Assembly (NCBI GenBank): GCA_025963635.1
Contig: JAOQAK010000063.1
Location: forward strand, 1-64,000
Reading direction: 5' to 3'
DNA length: 64,000 nucleotides
Origin: Ferruginibacter sp.
Lineage (GTDB): Bacteria > Bacteroidota > Bacteroidia > Chitinophagales > Chitinophagaceae
Shown here: positions 25,622 through 32,966 of the stretch, piece after piece
Layout of the letters: each line of letters opens with the position of its first letter
Numbering within the stretch: position 1 is the stretch's first letter
Program-made: the position numbers and the translations under genes
The notes under the pieces: model-generated
What the model was told of the DNA's origin: nothing
What the model saw: the letters and a program-made list of their open reading frames with translations, nothing else
The model's database searches: none

Positions 25622-27337
25622 TCAATGCGAATCCCTCGCCACCTCGCTGCCGGAACCTCCCTTTAAGAAGTCCATATCCGCGCCAAGATGCGCCTGTTCC
25701 ACATGAGACTGGTATAAATGTACGTACCCGCGTGAATGCAATTTTTCTGTTGGCACCCATGCTGATCTCCGTTCAGCCAGTTCTTCTTCAGAAACTTCAA
25801 GCTGTAATGTTCTGTTATGTGCATCGAGACGAATGATATCACCGTTTTTCACCAGCGCTAATACACCGCCTACAGCAGCTTCGGGCGATACATGCAGTAC
25901 AACCGTTCCGAAACCCGTGCCACTCATCCTGCCATCCGAAATACGAACCATGTCGGTAACTCCCTGTTCCAATAATTTTTTTGGCAAGGCCATATTACCT
26001 ACTTCGGCCATGCCGGGATATCCTTTTGGCCCCACATTTTTCAGCACCATAATACTATCCGCATCGATGTCCAGTTCCGGGTCATCAATCCGCAGATGAT
26101 AATCTTCTATATTTTCAAAAACAACAGCCTTACCCGAATGCTTTAACAATGCCGGGCTTGCGGCAGAAGGTTTTATCACCGCACCATTGGGCGCTAGATT
26201 TCCCCTTACAACCAATATACCCGATTCCGGTTTAAAAGGATCCTGCATGGTGCTGATGATATTCCGGTTGTACACTTCACTGGCCGCACAGTTTTCGCCC
26301 ATGCTTTTCCCATTTACCGTGATCGCATCATTGTGAATCACTGAAGACATCTCTTTGATTACTGCAGGCAAGCCACCTGAATAGTAAAGGTCTTCCATAT
26401 AGTTGTCGCCGGAAGGTTGTATGTTGGCCAGCAGCGGAATTCCCTGCGAGTACTTGTCAAAGTCACTGATGTTTAGTTCAACACCAATCCTCGCAGCAAT
26501 GGCAAGCAAATGGATTACAAAATTGGTTGATCCCCCGATAGCAGCATTGATCATGATCGCATTTTCAAATGCCTTCCGGGAAAGTACCTTTGAAAGCTTA
26601 AGATCTTCTTTTACCATTTCAACGATCCTTCTGCCAGACAACTGCGAAAGCACTTTACGCCTTGCATCGGCAGCTGGTATAGATGCATTATCCGGGAGGG
26701 AAAGTCCTAAAGCTTCTACCATCACCGCCATCGTTGAGGCCGTTCCCATTACAGCGCAATGACCGGGTGTACGGGCCATACAAGCCTCTGCCTCTACAAA
26801 TTCTTTGTCGGTGATTTGTCCTAATTTACTTGCTACATCAAAACGCCACACATCCGAAGTGCCGATATCTTTTCCCTTCCAATGGCCTTTCAGCATTGGG
26901 CCGCCGGAAATAACCAACGTGGGCAGGTTTACACTACAGGCGCCCATCACCAGCGAGGGCGTGGTTTTGTCGCAACCGCAAAGCAGCACAACGCCATCAA
27001 TCGGATTGGCCCGGATTGATTCTTCCACATCCATACTAACCAGGTTGCGATAGAGCATCGCGGTGGGCTTTATCAAAGTTTCGCCCAACGACATTACAGG
27101 AAATTCAACGGGGAAGCCGCCGGCCTCCAGCACACCTTTTTTTACCGCCTCCGCCAACTCGCGGAAATGTCCATTGCACGGGGTGAGTTCGCTCCAGGTA
27201 TTGCAGATTCCGATCACAGGTTTGCCTTCAAACATATCTGCCGGAATACCCTGGTTCTTCATCCAGGCACGGTAAATAAAACCATCCTTTCCTTTACGTC
27301 CAAACCAGTTGCTGCTTCTCAATATGTTTTCTTCCAC
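25622..27337 (-). CDS. IlvD/Edd family dehydratase, probably a sugar-acid dehydratase
   Basis: A 571-residue [Fe-S] dehydratase. Candidate cluster Cys lie in ICNTWSELTPCNGHF, GCDKTTP and TPGHCAVMGT, the pattern of the L-arabinonate/D-xylonate branch. The GHWKGKDIGTSDVWRF segment and the C-terminal LYQSHVEQAHLGADMDF also fit that branch better than true dihydroxy-acid dehydratase. The reaction is dehydration of an aldonate (for example L-arabinonate) to a 2-keto-3-deoxy acid. No other valine-isoleucine gene is nearby. With the SDR downstream it could belong to an oxidative sugar route. Confidence 0.85.
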   Translation of the reverse strand: MEENILRSSNWFGRKGKDGFIYRAWMKNQGIPADMFEGKPVIGICNTWSELTPCNGHFRELAEAVKKGVLEAGGFPVEFPVMSLGETLIKPTAMLYRNLVSMDVEESIRANPIDGVVLLCGCDKTTPSLVMGACSVNLPTLVISGGPMLKGHWKGKDIGTSDVWRFDVASKLGQITDKEFVEAEACMARTPGHCAVMGTASTMAVMVEALGLSLPDNASIPAADARRKVLSQLSGRRIVEMVKEDLKLSKVLSRKAFENAIMINAAIGGSTNFVIHLLAIAARIGVELNISDFDKYSQGIPLLANIQPSGDNYMEDLYYSGGLPAVIKEMSSVIHNDAITVNGKSMGENCAASEVYNRNIISTMQDPFKPESGILVVRGNLAPNGAVIKPSAASPALLKHSGKAVVFENIEDYHLRIDDPELDIDADSIMVLKNVGPKGYPGMAEVGNMALPKKLLEQGVTDMVRISDGRMSGTGFGTVVLHVSPEAAVGGVLALVKNGDIIRLDAHNRTLQLEVSEEELAERRSAWVPTEKLHSRGYVHLYQSHVEQAHLGADMDFLKGGSGSEVARDSH

Positions 27338-27451
27338 CGTCTGTAGTTTATAAATTAAAAGATCGTTTGCGAGAAAGTGTGAGGCGAATATAATATGTTC
27401 TTTGCGATTTCACGGGAGTGAAATAGTGCTTTTTAACCCACCGTGGGTTAC

Positions 27452-27616
27452 TTAAAGGATTTTGATTCCTTTCTTCTTCATTGCGTCTTGCAATTTCTGC
27501 GGGATATCCCTGCAGGCGCAATGCTTTTTATGTTCAAGATGCCAGGCAATCCGCTGCTCTAATGTAGCGTTCTTTGGCATCACGTTGGCCAGGTGCCATT
27601 CCTTATTAAGCTTCAT
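27452..27616 (-). CDS. Small 54-residue Cys/His-containing protein
   Basis: Below the 60-codon cut-off, found by reading the gap. The ATG at 27616 lies 5 nt after the DUF6544 stop, and the frame ends at 27452, 115 nt above ilvD. The basic product opens MKLNKEWHLANVMPKN and has EQRIAWHLEHKKHCACRDIP, then a Lys-rich helical tail. The HxxHCxC cluster may bind metal. It resembles small conserved Bacteroidota hypothetical proteins, but I do not know a function. It is followed by two short palindromes (27409-27424 and 27434-27450). Confidence 0.75.
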   Translation of the reverse strand: MKLNKEWHLANVMPKNATLEQRIAWHLEHKKHCACRDIPQKLQDAMKKKGIKIL

Positions 27617-27621
27617 ATAAA

Positions 27622-28725
27622 TTATTTATACAACTCCCTTTCATTAAATTCCAGGGCAACAATCTCCAGTGTTAGCCAGGTGAAATCACCACTTTTCAGT
27701 TCCCAACTTACCTCGCTGCCTGCCGGTATGCGAATTCCACTGAAAGACTGGTATTTTTTTGTTTTGATTTCCCACTTTGCAGGGATTGATTGCTTGCCAT
27801 TGGCATACCAGCGATCGGCAGTAAAGCCAATCATATCTCCATTCTGATCAAAATGAAAGATCCCTGAAACAGATATCCCACCATAATGCATAGTAGCTTT
27901 TGCAGTCAGCCAATCCACGGCGTCCCATTGAATATACGCTTCCAATGCAGCACTGGGAAACCAACATATTTCAGCCAAATAACGCAACATAGCGGCTTCA
28001 TCTATCTTTTTGTCATCACCCATATTCACCACATTTACCAGCGACAAAACTTTTATCAACATCTCACCCTTTCCATTTTCAAGCTTATCGCGACCGTTGA
28101 GCGTTATGAAGGGAAGCATTTGTACAGTAGTCTGCCAATTGAATGAAGCTTTATCAACATTGTAATATTGCGTAGCGGTAAACGGCAGCCAGCTACCACC
28201 CGGTTTTGTACGCATCTGCCCTTTTTGTTGCAGCCTTACAAAATGGATCTTTTCTTTGCCCAATACACCCGAACTGGCCAGCCAACGCTGAACTGGCTCG
28301 GGCAGGTTAGCCAGCATCTCTTTTGTGATAATGGTATTACCCGAAACCTTTTGTGACAACAGCGCATTTCTTTCCTTCTTAACGAGTTTATTGAAATTAT
28401 TTTCAGCAAAAGCAGGAATTGCCACCAGCAGCAAAATGACATTGACGATCGTTCCGAAACGGCCATCTTTCCAAACGGTGATAATGAGTACCTGGGAAAT
28501 TACGGCAGCAGCAATAGCAATGATAGGCCAGGCCACTGTTTGCAGCAGGTACAGAATGGCAACGGCAATAAGCAAAAATCCGGCAACTAACCAACAAAAG
28601 CCAGTTGTTTTAGAAATGTCTTTGGCGATGGTAGTAATATTCCCATATGCGAAAGCTTTTGCAAAGCCTATAAAGTGAATAAGGCCGTGAACTAAAATGA
28701 TAAAGGCGATGATATATTTAAGCAT
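27622..28725 (-). CDS. DUF6544 membrane protein
   Basis: A 367-residue protein. The first 115 residues form about four membrane helices (MLKYIIAFIILVHGLIHFIGF and following). The C-terminal 220 residues form the soluble DUF6544 domain, marked by LPEPVQRWLASSGVLG, GGSWLPFTATQYYN and a late FTADRWYA. Function is unknown. The His-rich first helix is common in this family. It is 9 nt below the 136-residue membrane gene and 5 nt above the 54-codon gene, so the three are one transcript. Confidence 0.82.
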   Translation of the reverse strand: MLKYIIAFIILVHGLIHFIGFAKAFAYGNITTIAKDISKTTGFCWLVAGFLLIAVAILYLLQTVAWPIIAIAAAVISQVLIITVWKDGRFGTIVNVILLLVAIPAFAENNFNKLVKKERNALLSQKVSGNTIITKEMLANLPEPVQRWLASSGVLGKEKIHFVRLQQKGQMRTKPGGSWLPFTATQYYNVDKASFNWQTTVQMLPFITLNGRDKLENGKGEMLIKVLSLVNVVNMGDDKKIDEAAMLRYLAEICWFPSAALEAYIQWDAVDWLTAKATMHYGGISVSGIFHFDQNGDMIGFTADRWYANGKQSIPAKWEIKTKKYQSFSGIRIPAGSEVSWELKSGDFTWLTLEIVALEFNERELYK

Positions 28726-28734
28726 GGGATTGGG

Positions 28735-29145
28735 TTAGAATATTTGCGTTTCATGGCTGTTTGAGCGCCATTCATTTCTAAGGTAAGCAGCTACCGAAAT
28801 GATGGTTATTCCGGTACCGAGGTATACAATTTGCATCCAGCTGTACGCCTGGAGCATTACTACCTGTACCACAATATACCCGCTGATGACAACACCGGCG
28901 GCAATTGACCATTCATAGCGATTTTCAAGACTGAGGAAATTATAAAATAAGGCAACCAGGTTAACGCCACCCACTATCAAGATCAAGATAAGGCCCGGAA
29001 CCAGGAAATTGTTGAAAGGGGTATTCCCAAGCAAACTGAGCGACAGGTATAAAAACGCGCCATCCGGATGATTTATAATGATCAATCCTGCCAAAGAAGC
29101 TGTGATCCACACAAAAGAAACGAGGGTAATTAAAAGTGTTTTCAT
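28735..29145 (-). CDS. Four-helix membrane protein, unknown
   Basis: A 136-residue hydrophobic protein with about four membrane helices (for example LLITLVSFVWITASLAGL and LVPGLILILIVGGVNLVALF). The family is not recognised with confidence. The regular spacing of helices and short loops resembles small DoxX-like or DUF4293-like proteins. It is the first gene of the run with DUF6544, 9 nt apart, so it may be its membrane partner. The C-terminus is a short hydrophilic tail. Confidence 0.7.
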   Translation of the reverse strand: MKTLLITLVSFVWITASLAGLIIINHPDGAFLYLSLSLLGNTPFNNFLVPGLILILIVGGVNLVALFYNFLSLENRYEWSIAAGVVISGYIVVQVVMLQAYSWMQIVYLGTGITIISVAAYLRNEWRSNSHETQIF

Positions 29146-29638
29146 TTAAATGCTATTTATATAAAACGAATGTTCACTGACAGATGCATCAATGATATCT
29201 ATGGACTTGCCTTGTGCCGGCTCATCCCTCAAAATGTTCTATATAAATTCCCAAATAGCGGGAGCGATGTTTTTAAGAGAAAATTTCATAGGCATCAATC
29301 ATTGCTTTACATCAAAACAACTGAATTAAATCAATTTGTAAACTGTTTTTTATCAAGGTTTCAAATGATTGTAATCAGTTGTTAAGTGGGTTATCCTTTT
29401 CTGCTCATTGATCAGCATATATAAATTGTATAGATTTTGAACCTGGGTCTTACAGGCTCGTCTGCCGCTCATTTGTGCCAAATTTCACTACAGTCGCAGG
29501 TACATTACTGACAGCAATCATATCATGATACCCTTTACATCATTTAAAAAATGTAAAATACCATCTTACTTGCACTTCATACAGCTGTTGAAATTAAATA
29601 ACAGCTTTTTACAAAAATTAGTGTTTACTTTTACATCA
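29146..29638. other. Divergent intergenic region
   Basis: About 490 nt between the minus-strand DUF6544 operon and the plus-strand metal island. There is no plausible gene. A possible plus-strand promoter is TAGATTTTG around 29431-29439 with TTG about 19 nt upstream. A/T-rich sequence just before 29639 (TTTACTTTTAC) may provide a second start. A dyad for a metal-responsive regulator could not be identified by eye. Confidence 0.35.
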
Positions 29639-30037
29639 ATGAAAAGGTTCCTGATCTCCATTCTTGCTCTCCTGTATCTTGGCTCCACTGTGGGTGCTAC
29701 GGTACAAATGCACTATTGCATGGGCAAACTGGCGAACTGGGATCTTAACCACAAGGCCTCTTCCACCTGTGCCAAATGTGGTATGGAGAAATCTGCAAAA
29801 AAAGCCAAAGGCTGCTGCAAGGATGAGCACAAGTTTGTAAAAAATGCCGCTGATCAAAATGCTCCTGCGGCGGGATTACAGGTATTAGATGTTCTGACAA
29901 CTGCTATACCTGTAGCTTTTTATGAGATACCCTACAATGATCTGTATTCTATCACAGAAGATAATCCCATCAGCCACGCTCCTCCCCTCAATAAAAGCGT
30001 AGCGGTATATATCCGCAACTGCGTTTTCCTTATATAG
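29639..30037 (+). CDS. HYC_CC_PP family protein
   Basis: A 132-residue secreted protein with the three motifs that name the family: HYC in VQMHYCMGKL, a CC in KAKGCCKDEHKF and PP in SHAPPLN. The signal peptide ends near residue 20. Extra Cys in STCAKCGME make a likely metal-binding set. Such proteins sit next to copper-type efflux genes in Bacteroidota, which suggests a periplasmic or outer-membrane metal-binding role. The start at 29639 is chosen because it begins the signal peptide. It opens the metal-efflux run. Confidence 0.85.
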   Translation: MKRFLISILALLYLGSTVGATVQMHYCMGKLANWDLNHKASSTCAKCGMEKSAKKAKGCCKDEHKFVKNAADQNAPAAGLQVLDVLTTAIPVAFYEIPYNDLYSITEDNPISHAPPLNKSVAVYIRNCVFLI

Positions 30038-30148
30038 AATTTATCTTGTGGTTCGGGCCCGGCGATCAATTGCCAGGCTATTGGCATTTCCCTATGCCTG
30101 TTAATTTTCTTTATTCACAATAATCTATTCACAATAAACTTTACAACA

Positions 30149-30496
30149 TTGAAAACTTTCAAAATGCTGTTGATGGCAGCTTTCACCATCTTTTCAGTTT
30201 CAGCCTTCGCACAGGATTCAACTGCCCATTCATCGAAACAGGCCAGACAAAAACTGCAAAAAACAACCTACAGTTGCCCAATGCACCCCGAAGTGGTCAG
30301 TAACAAAGTAGGCAAATGCCCTAAATGCGGAATGAAGCTAACGGCATCAAATAAAGAACAGATGAAAATGAAAGAAATGAAAACATATGCCTGCCCCATG
30401 CACGCAGACATAACCAGTGCAAAGCCGGGCAAGTGCTCCAAATGCAATATGGACCTGGTAGAAAAAACGCCTGCTGCTGCCGGCCATCAAAATTGA
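30149..30496 (+). CDS. Exported double heavy-metal-binding domain protein
   Basis: A 115-residue protein. After a signal peptide ending near AFAQ come two heavy-metal-binding repeats, each with a YxCPMHxxxxxxxxGKCxKCxM pattern: TYSCPMHPEVVSN then GKCPKCGMKL, and TYACPMHADITSA then GKCSKCNMDL. Cys, Met and His are typical Cu(I)/Ag(I) ligands, so it is likely a periplasmic metallochaperone filling the place of CusF. A TTG at 30149 is favoured because it gives a Lys-containing n-region (MKTFK) for the signal peptide; the next ATG (30164) does not. Confidence 0.82.
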   Translation: MKTFKMLLMAAFTIFSVSAFAQDSTAHSSKQARQKLQKTTYSCPMHPEVVSNKVGKCPKCGMKLTASNKEQMKMKEMKTYACPMHADITSAKPGKCSKCNMDLVEKTPAAAGHQN

Positions 30497-30515
30497 TCAC
30501 AACAAAATCATAACA

Positions 30516-31139
30516 ATGAAAAAGATATTCTTTCCAGCATTGGCCGCCATCGCCTTATTATTGGCAGCCTGCAACAATAACCCCAAAACTGAAACGGAAG
30601 CGAAGGACAACATCAACAAAGACACCGTGCATCCTGCCATGACCATGGATGATTCGGACATAGATACAGTTGCCATACGTTACCCGGCAATAGACGCAAT
30701 TGCAGCAGCTTCCATTAAAAAAATTATTGACGCGTACCTCGCCGTGAAAAATGCATTGGTTAACGATAAAGCCAGTGAAGCTGCCAATGGCGCTAAAGCG
30801 ATGCAGGGTTATTTTGCAAAGCTGGATAAATCGTTATTGACTGCAGAACAAAAAAGCCTCTACGATCGAATCGAAGAAAGCTTGCAGGTACATGCAGAAT
30901 ATATTGGCAAGAATGGCAATAACATAAAACAGCAGCGGGAACATTTTGCCCTGATGAGTGGAGACGTGTACAACCTGGCAAAAGTTTTCGGTGGTGGCAG
31001 GGAACTCTATCATGATCATTGCCCGATGTATAATGAAAACAAGGGAGCCATGTGGCTGAGTGAAACAAAAGAAGTGAAAAATCCTTACCTCGGTGCTGAG
31101 ATGCCGACTTGTGGTACAGTGGAGGAAGTTATCAGGTGA
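30516..31139 (+). CDS. DUF3347 lipoprotein
   Basis: A 207-residue lipoprotein with lipobox LLLAAC. The mature part contains the DUF3347 domain: IDAYLAVKNALVNDKASEAA, and the Cys/Met/His-rich GGGRELYHDHCPMYNE and GAEMPTCG near the end. Bacteroidota DUF3347 domains accompany CusA/CusB-type pumps and probably bind copper. It follows the previous gene by 19 nt. Its TGA stop (31137-31139) falls inside the first units of a heptad array, so the array has extended right up to the coding end. Confidence 0.85.
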   Translation: MKKIFFPALAAIALLLAACNNNPKTETEAKDNINKDTVHPAMTMDDSDIDTVAIRYPAIDAIAAASIKKIIDAYLAVKNALVNDKASEAANGAKAMQGYFAKLDKSLLTAEQKSLYDRIEESLQVHAEYIGKNGNNIKQQREHFALMSGDVYNLAKVFGGGRELYHDHCPMYNENKGAMWLSETKEVKNPYLGAEMPTCGTVEEVIR

Positions 31140-31310
31140 ATGGTCAATGGTCAATCGGCAATAGGCAAATAGCAATTGGCAATTCTCAACATAGGCGACC
31201 TTTTTTAAACAATATTGCAAACTAATCGGCAGCGCGAGCAGAGAAGATTGTTTCACAATTCACCATTCACCCTTAACCTTTCACCATTCACAATTCACCA
31301 TTCACCACCC
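31136..31310. repeat. Inverted heptad element between DUF3347 and cusA
   Basis: The left arm (31136-31187) has seven clear 7-nt units such as AATGGTC, AATCGGC and AATTGGC. The right arm (31252-31310) has units such as TTCACCA and TTCACAA in inverted sense. About 64 nt of unique sequence separates the arms. It fills the space between the DUF3347 stop and the cusA ATG at 31320, so any ribosome-binding region for cusA lies within or next to it. Confidence 0.75.
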
Positions 31311-31319
31311 ACCACCATC

Positions 31320-32594
31320 ATGGTTCAAAAACTAATCGAACTCGCTTTACGCAACCGGCTGATTGTACTGTTGATTGCCGCAGCAATGTTTGCATGGGGC
31401 ATTTACTCCATCAGGCAAAATCCCATTGATGCAATTCCCGACCTGAGTGAAAACCAGGTGATTGTTTTTACAGAATGGATGGGCCGCAGTCCCCAGGTAA
31501 TTGAAGACCAGGTGACCTACCCGCTGGTGAGTAACCTGCAGGGCATTCCGAAAATCAAAAACATACGTGGATCGTCTATGTTCGGGATGAGTTTTGTGTA
31601 TGTGATCTTCGAAGACAATGTAGACATCTATTGGGCAAGAACCCGGGTAATGGAACGACTGAATTTTGCTCAAAGATTGTTACCACAAGGTATAACACCT
31701 ACGCTCGGACCGGATGGTACCGGCGTGGGGCACGTTTTCTGGTATCATCTTGATGCTCCAAAAATGGATCTCGGCGAACAAAGGGCGTTGCAGGACTGGT
31801 ACGTAAAATTTGCATTGCAAACTGTGCCCGGCGTAGCAGAAGTAGCTTCATTCGGCGGCTTTGAAAAACAATACCAGCTGGTAGTTGATCCGGTAAAATT
31901 ACAGCACTACAACATCTCGCTGATGGAAGTGATGAATAAGGTGAAAGCTAATAATAATGATGTAGGAGGAAGAAAATTCGAGATGGCTGATATGGCCTAC
32001 ATCATCCGGGGTCTCGGGTATATCAAAAGCAAAGAGGATGTAGAAAATATCGCCCTGAATAATTACAATGGAATACCCGTGAGAGTAAAAGATATTGGCT
32101 CAGTACAAATGGGCGGCGACCTTCGGCTGGGCATTTTTGATGCAGACGGAAATGGCGAAGTGGTAGGTGGGATCGTAGTGATGCGGTATGGCGAAAATGC
32201 AGACAAGGTAATTAAGGCAGTAAAAAAGAAAATGACAGAAGTTCAAAAAGGCTTGCCCGAAGGAGTAAACTTTAAGGCTTCTTACGACCGCAGCACATTG
32301 ATTGAAAGAGCAGTTGAGTCGGTTAAAGGAACATTGATAGAGGAAATGATTGCGGTATCAATCATTGTGATCATTTTTCTTTTCCATTGGCGCAGTGCCC
32401 TGATCATTTTGATACAATTGCCCATTGCAGTAGCAATCGGTTTTATCTTTCTTGACTTCTTTGGGATTTCCAGCAATATCATGTCGTTGACCGGAATTGC
32501 ACTGGCCATCAGCGTTGTAGTGGATGATGGTATCGTGATGGTTGAAAATGGTTACCGGCATTTAAGTGAAGCGCAGGTTGCAAAAAGTACTTAG
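31320..32594 (+). CDS. cusA: CusA-type RND pump, N-terminal part (interrupted)
   Basis: A 424-residue product equal to the first 40 percent of a heavy-metal RND permease. It has the amphipathic start MVQKLIELALRNRLI, the porter-domain motif SLMEVMNKVKANNNDVGG, and membrane helices ending with ALAISVVVDDGIVMVENGYRHL. A full CusA is about 1040 residues. Here the frame stops after SEAQVAKST, and the last residues are encoded by a heptad array. The 3' part of the gene resumes 370 nt downstream in a separate frame. It may be inactive, or the halves may assemble. The ATG at 31320 is used because upstream codons are repeat. Confidence 0.85.
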   Translation: MVQKLIELALRNRLIVLLIAAAMFAWGIYSIRQNPIDAIPDLSENQVIVFTEWMGRSPQVIEDQVTYPLVSNLQGIPKIKNIRGSSMFGMSFVYVIFEDNVDIYWARTRVMERLNFAQRLLPQGITPTLGPDGTGVGHVFWYHLDAPKMDLGEQRALQDWYVKFALQTVPGVAEVASFGGFEKQYQLVVDPVKLQHYNISLMEVMNKVKANNNDVGGRKFEMADMAYIIRGLGYIKSKEDVENIALNNYNGIPVRVKDIGSVQMGGDLRLGIFDADGNGEVVGGIVVMRYGENADKVIKAVKKKMTEVQKGLPEGVNFKASYDRSTLIERAVESVKGTLIEEMIAVSIIVIIFLFHWRSALIILIQLPIAVAIGFIFLDFFGISSNIMSLTGIALAISVVVDDGIVMVENGYRHLSEAQVAKST

Positions 32595-32966
32595 TGCATA
32601 GTATTTAGTATTAACCCATTGATAATGCTACCAAAAATAAATAATTAGCCCAACCAGGTCTAAATAGATCAATGAACTTGATGCGGGTTTAAACCAGTAA
32701 CTACATAAGCTGCCTCTTTTCGTTCGGTACCCACGAAGTCGGTATTCAAAAAATGCGATAGCTTATTTTTTGAAAGAAGCAAAAGCAGCAGCGTTGCAGT
32801 TACGCAGCCCCGCCGGCCGGGGAGGCGAAAACAACAAATCTAAAAGGAGCAACTATTAAGCAGGGTCCCAACCAATTAATGAATACGCGACATAAACGCT
32901 GGTAATTAGCATTAAGATATTGATTACTGGCAAATAACGGTAAACAGAAAATCCAAAAAAGTAAAC
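32586..32966. other. Non-coding insertion splitting cusA
   Basis: The two cusA parts together would give a full-length pump, with no residue block evidently missing, so about 370-380 nt appears to have been inserted in the variable linker after helix 4. It opens with four 7-nt units (AGTACTT, AGTGCAT, AGTATTT, AGTATTA at 32586-32613). It contains a stem around CAAAAAAT (near 32747-32772) and a GC-rich CCCCG/CGGGG hairpin near 32807-32822. I see no inverted partner arm, transposase, or group I/II intron core. In-frame stops block read-through. Confidence 0.7.

Noticed and set aside
31215..31319. 35-residue N-terminal extension of CusA
   Set aside because: Those codons are the right arm of a heptad element; the family start MVQKLIELAL is at 31320.
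32586..32966. Group I or II intron or intein in cusA
   Set aside because: No domain V or P-Q-R-S-like core, no maturase and no intein motif. In-frame stops rule out an intein. An unknown spliced element cannot be excluded.
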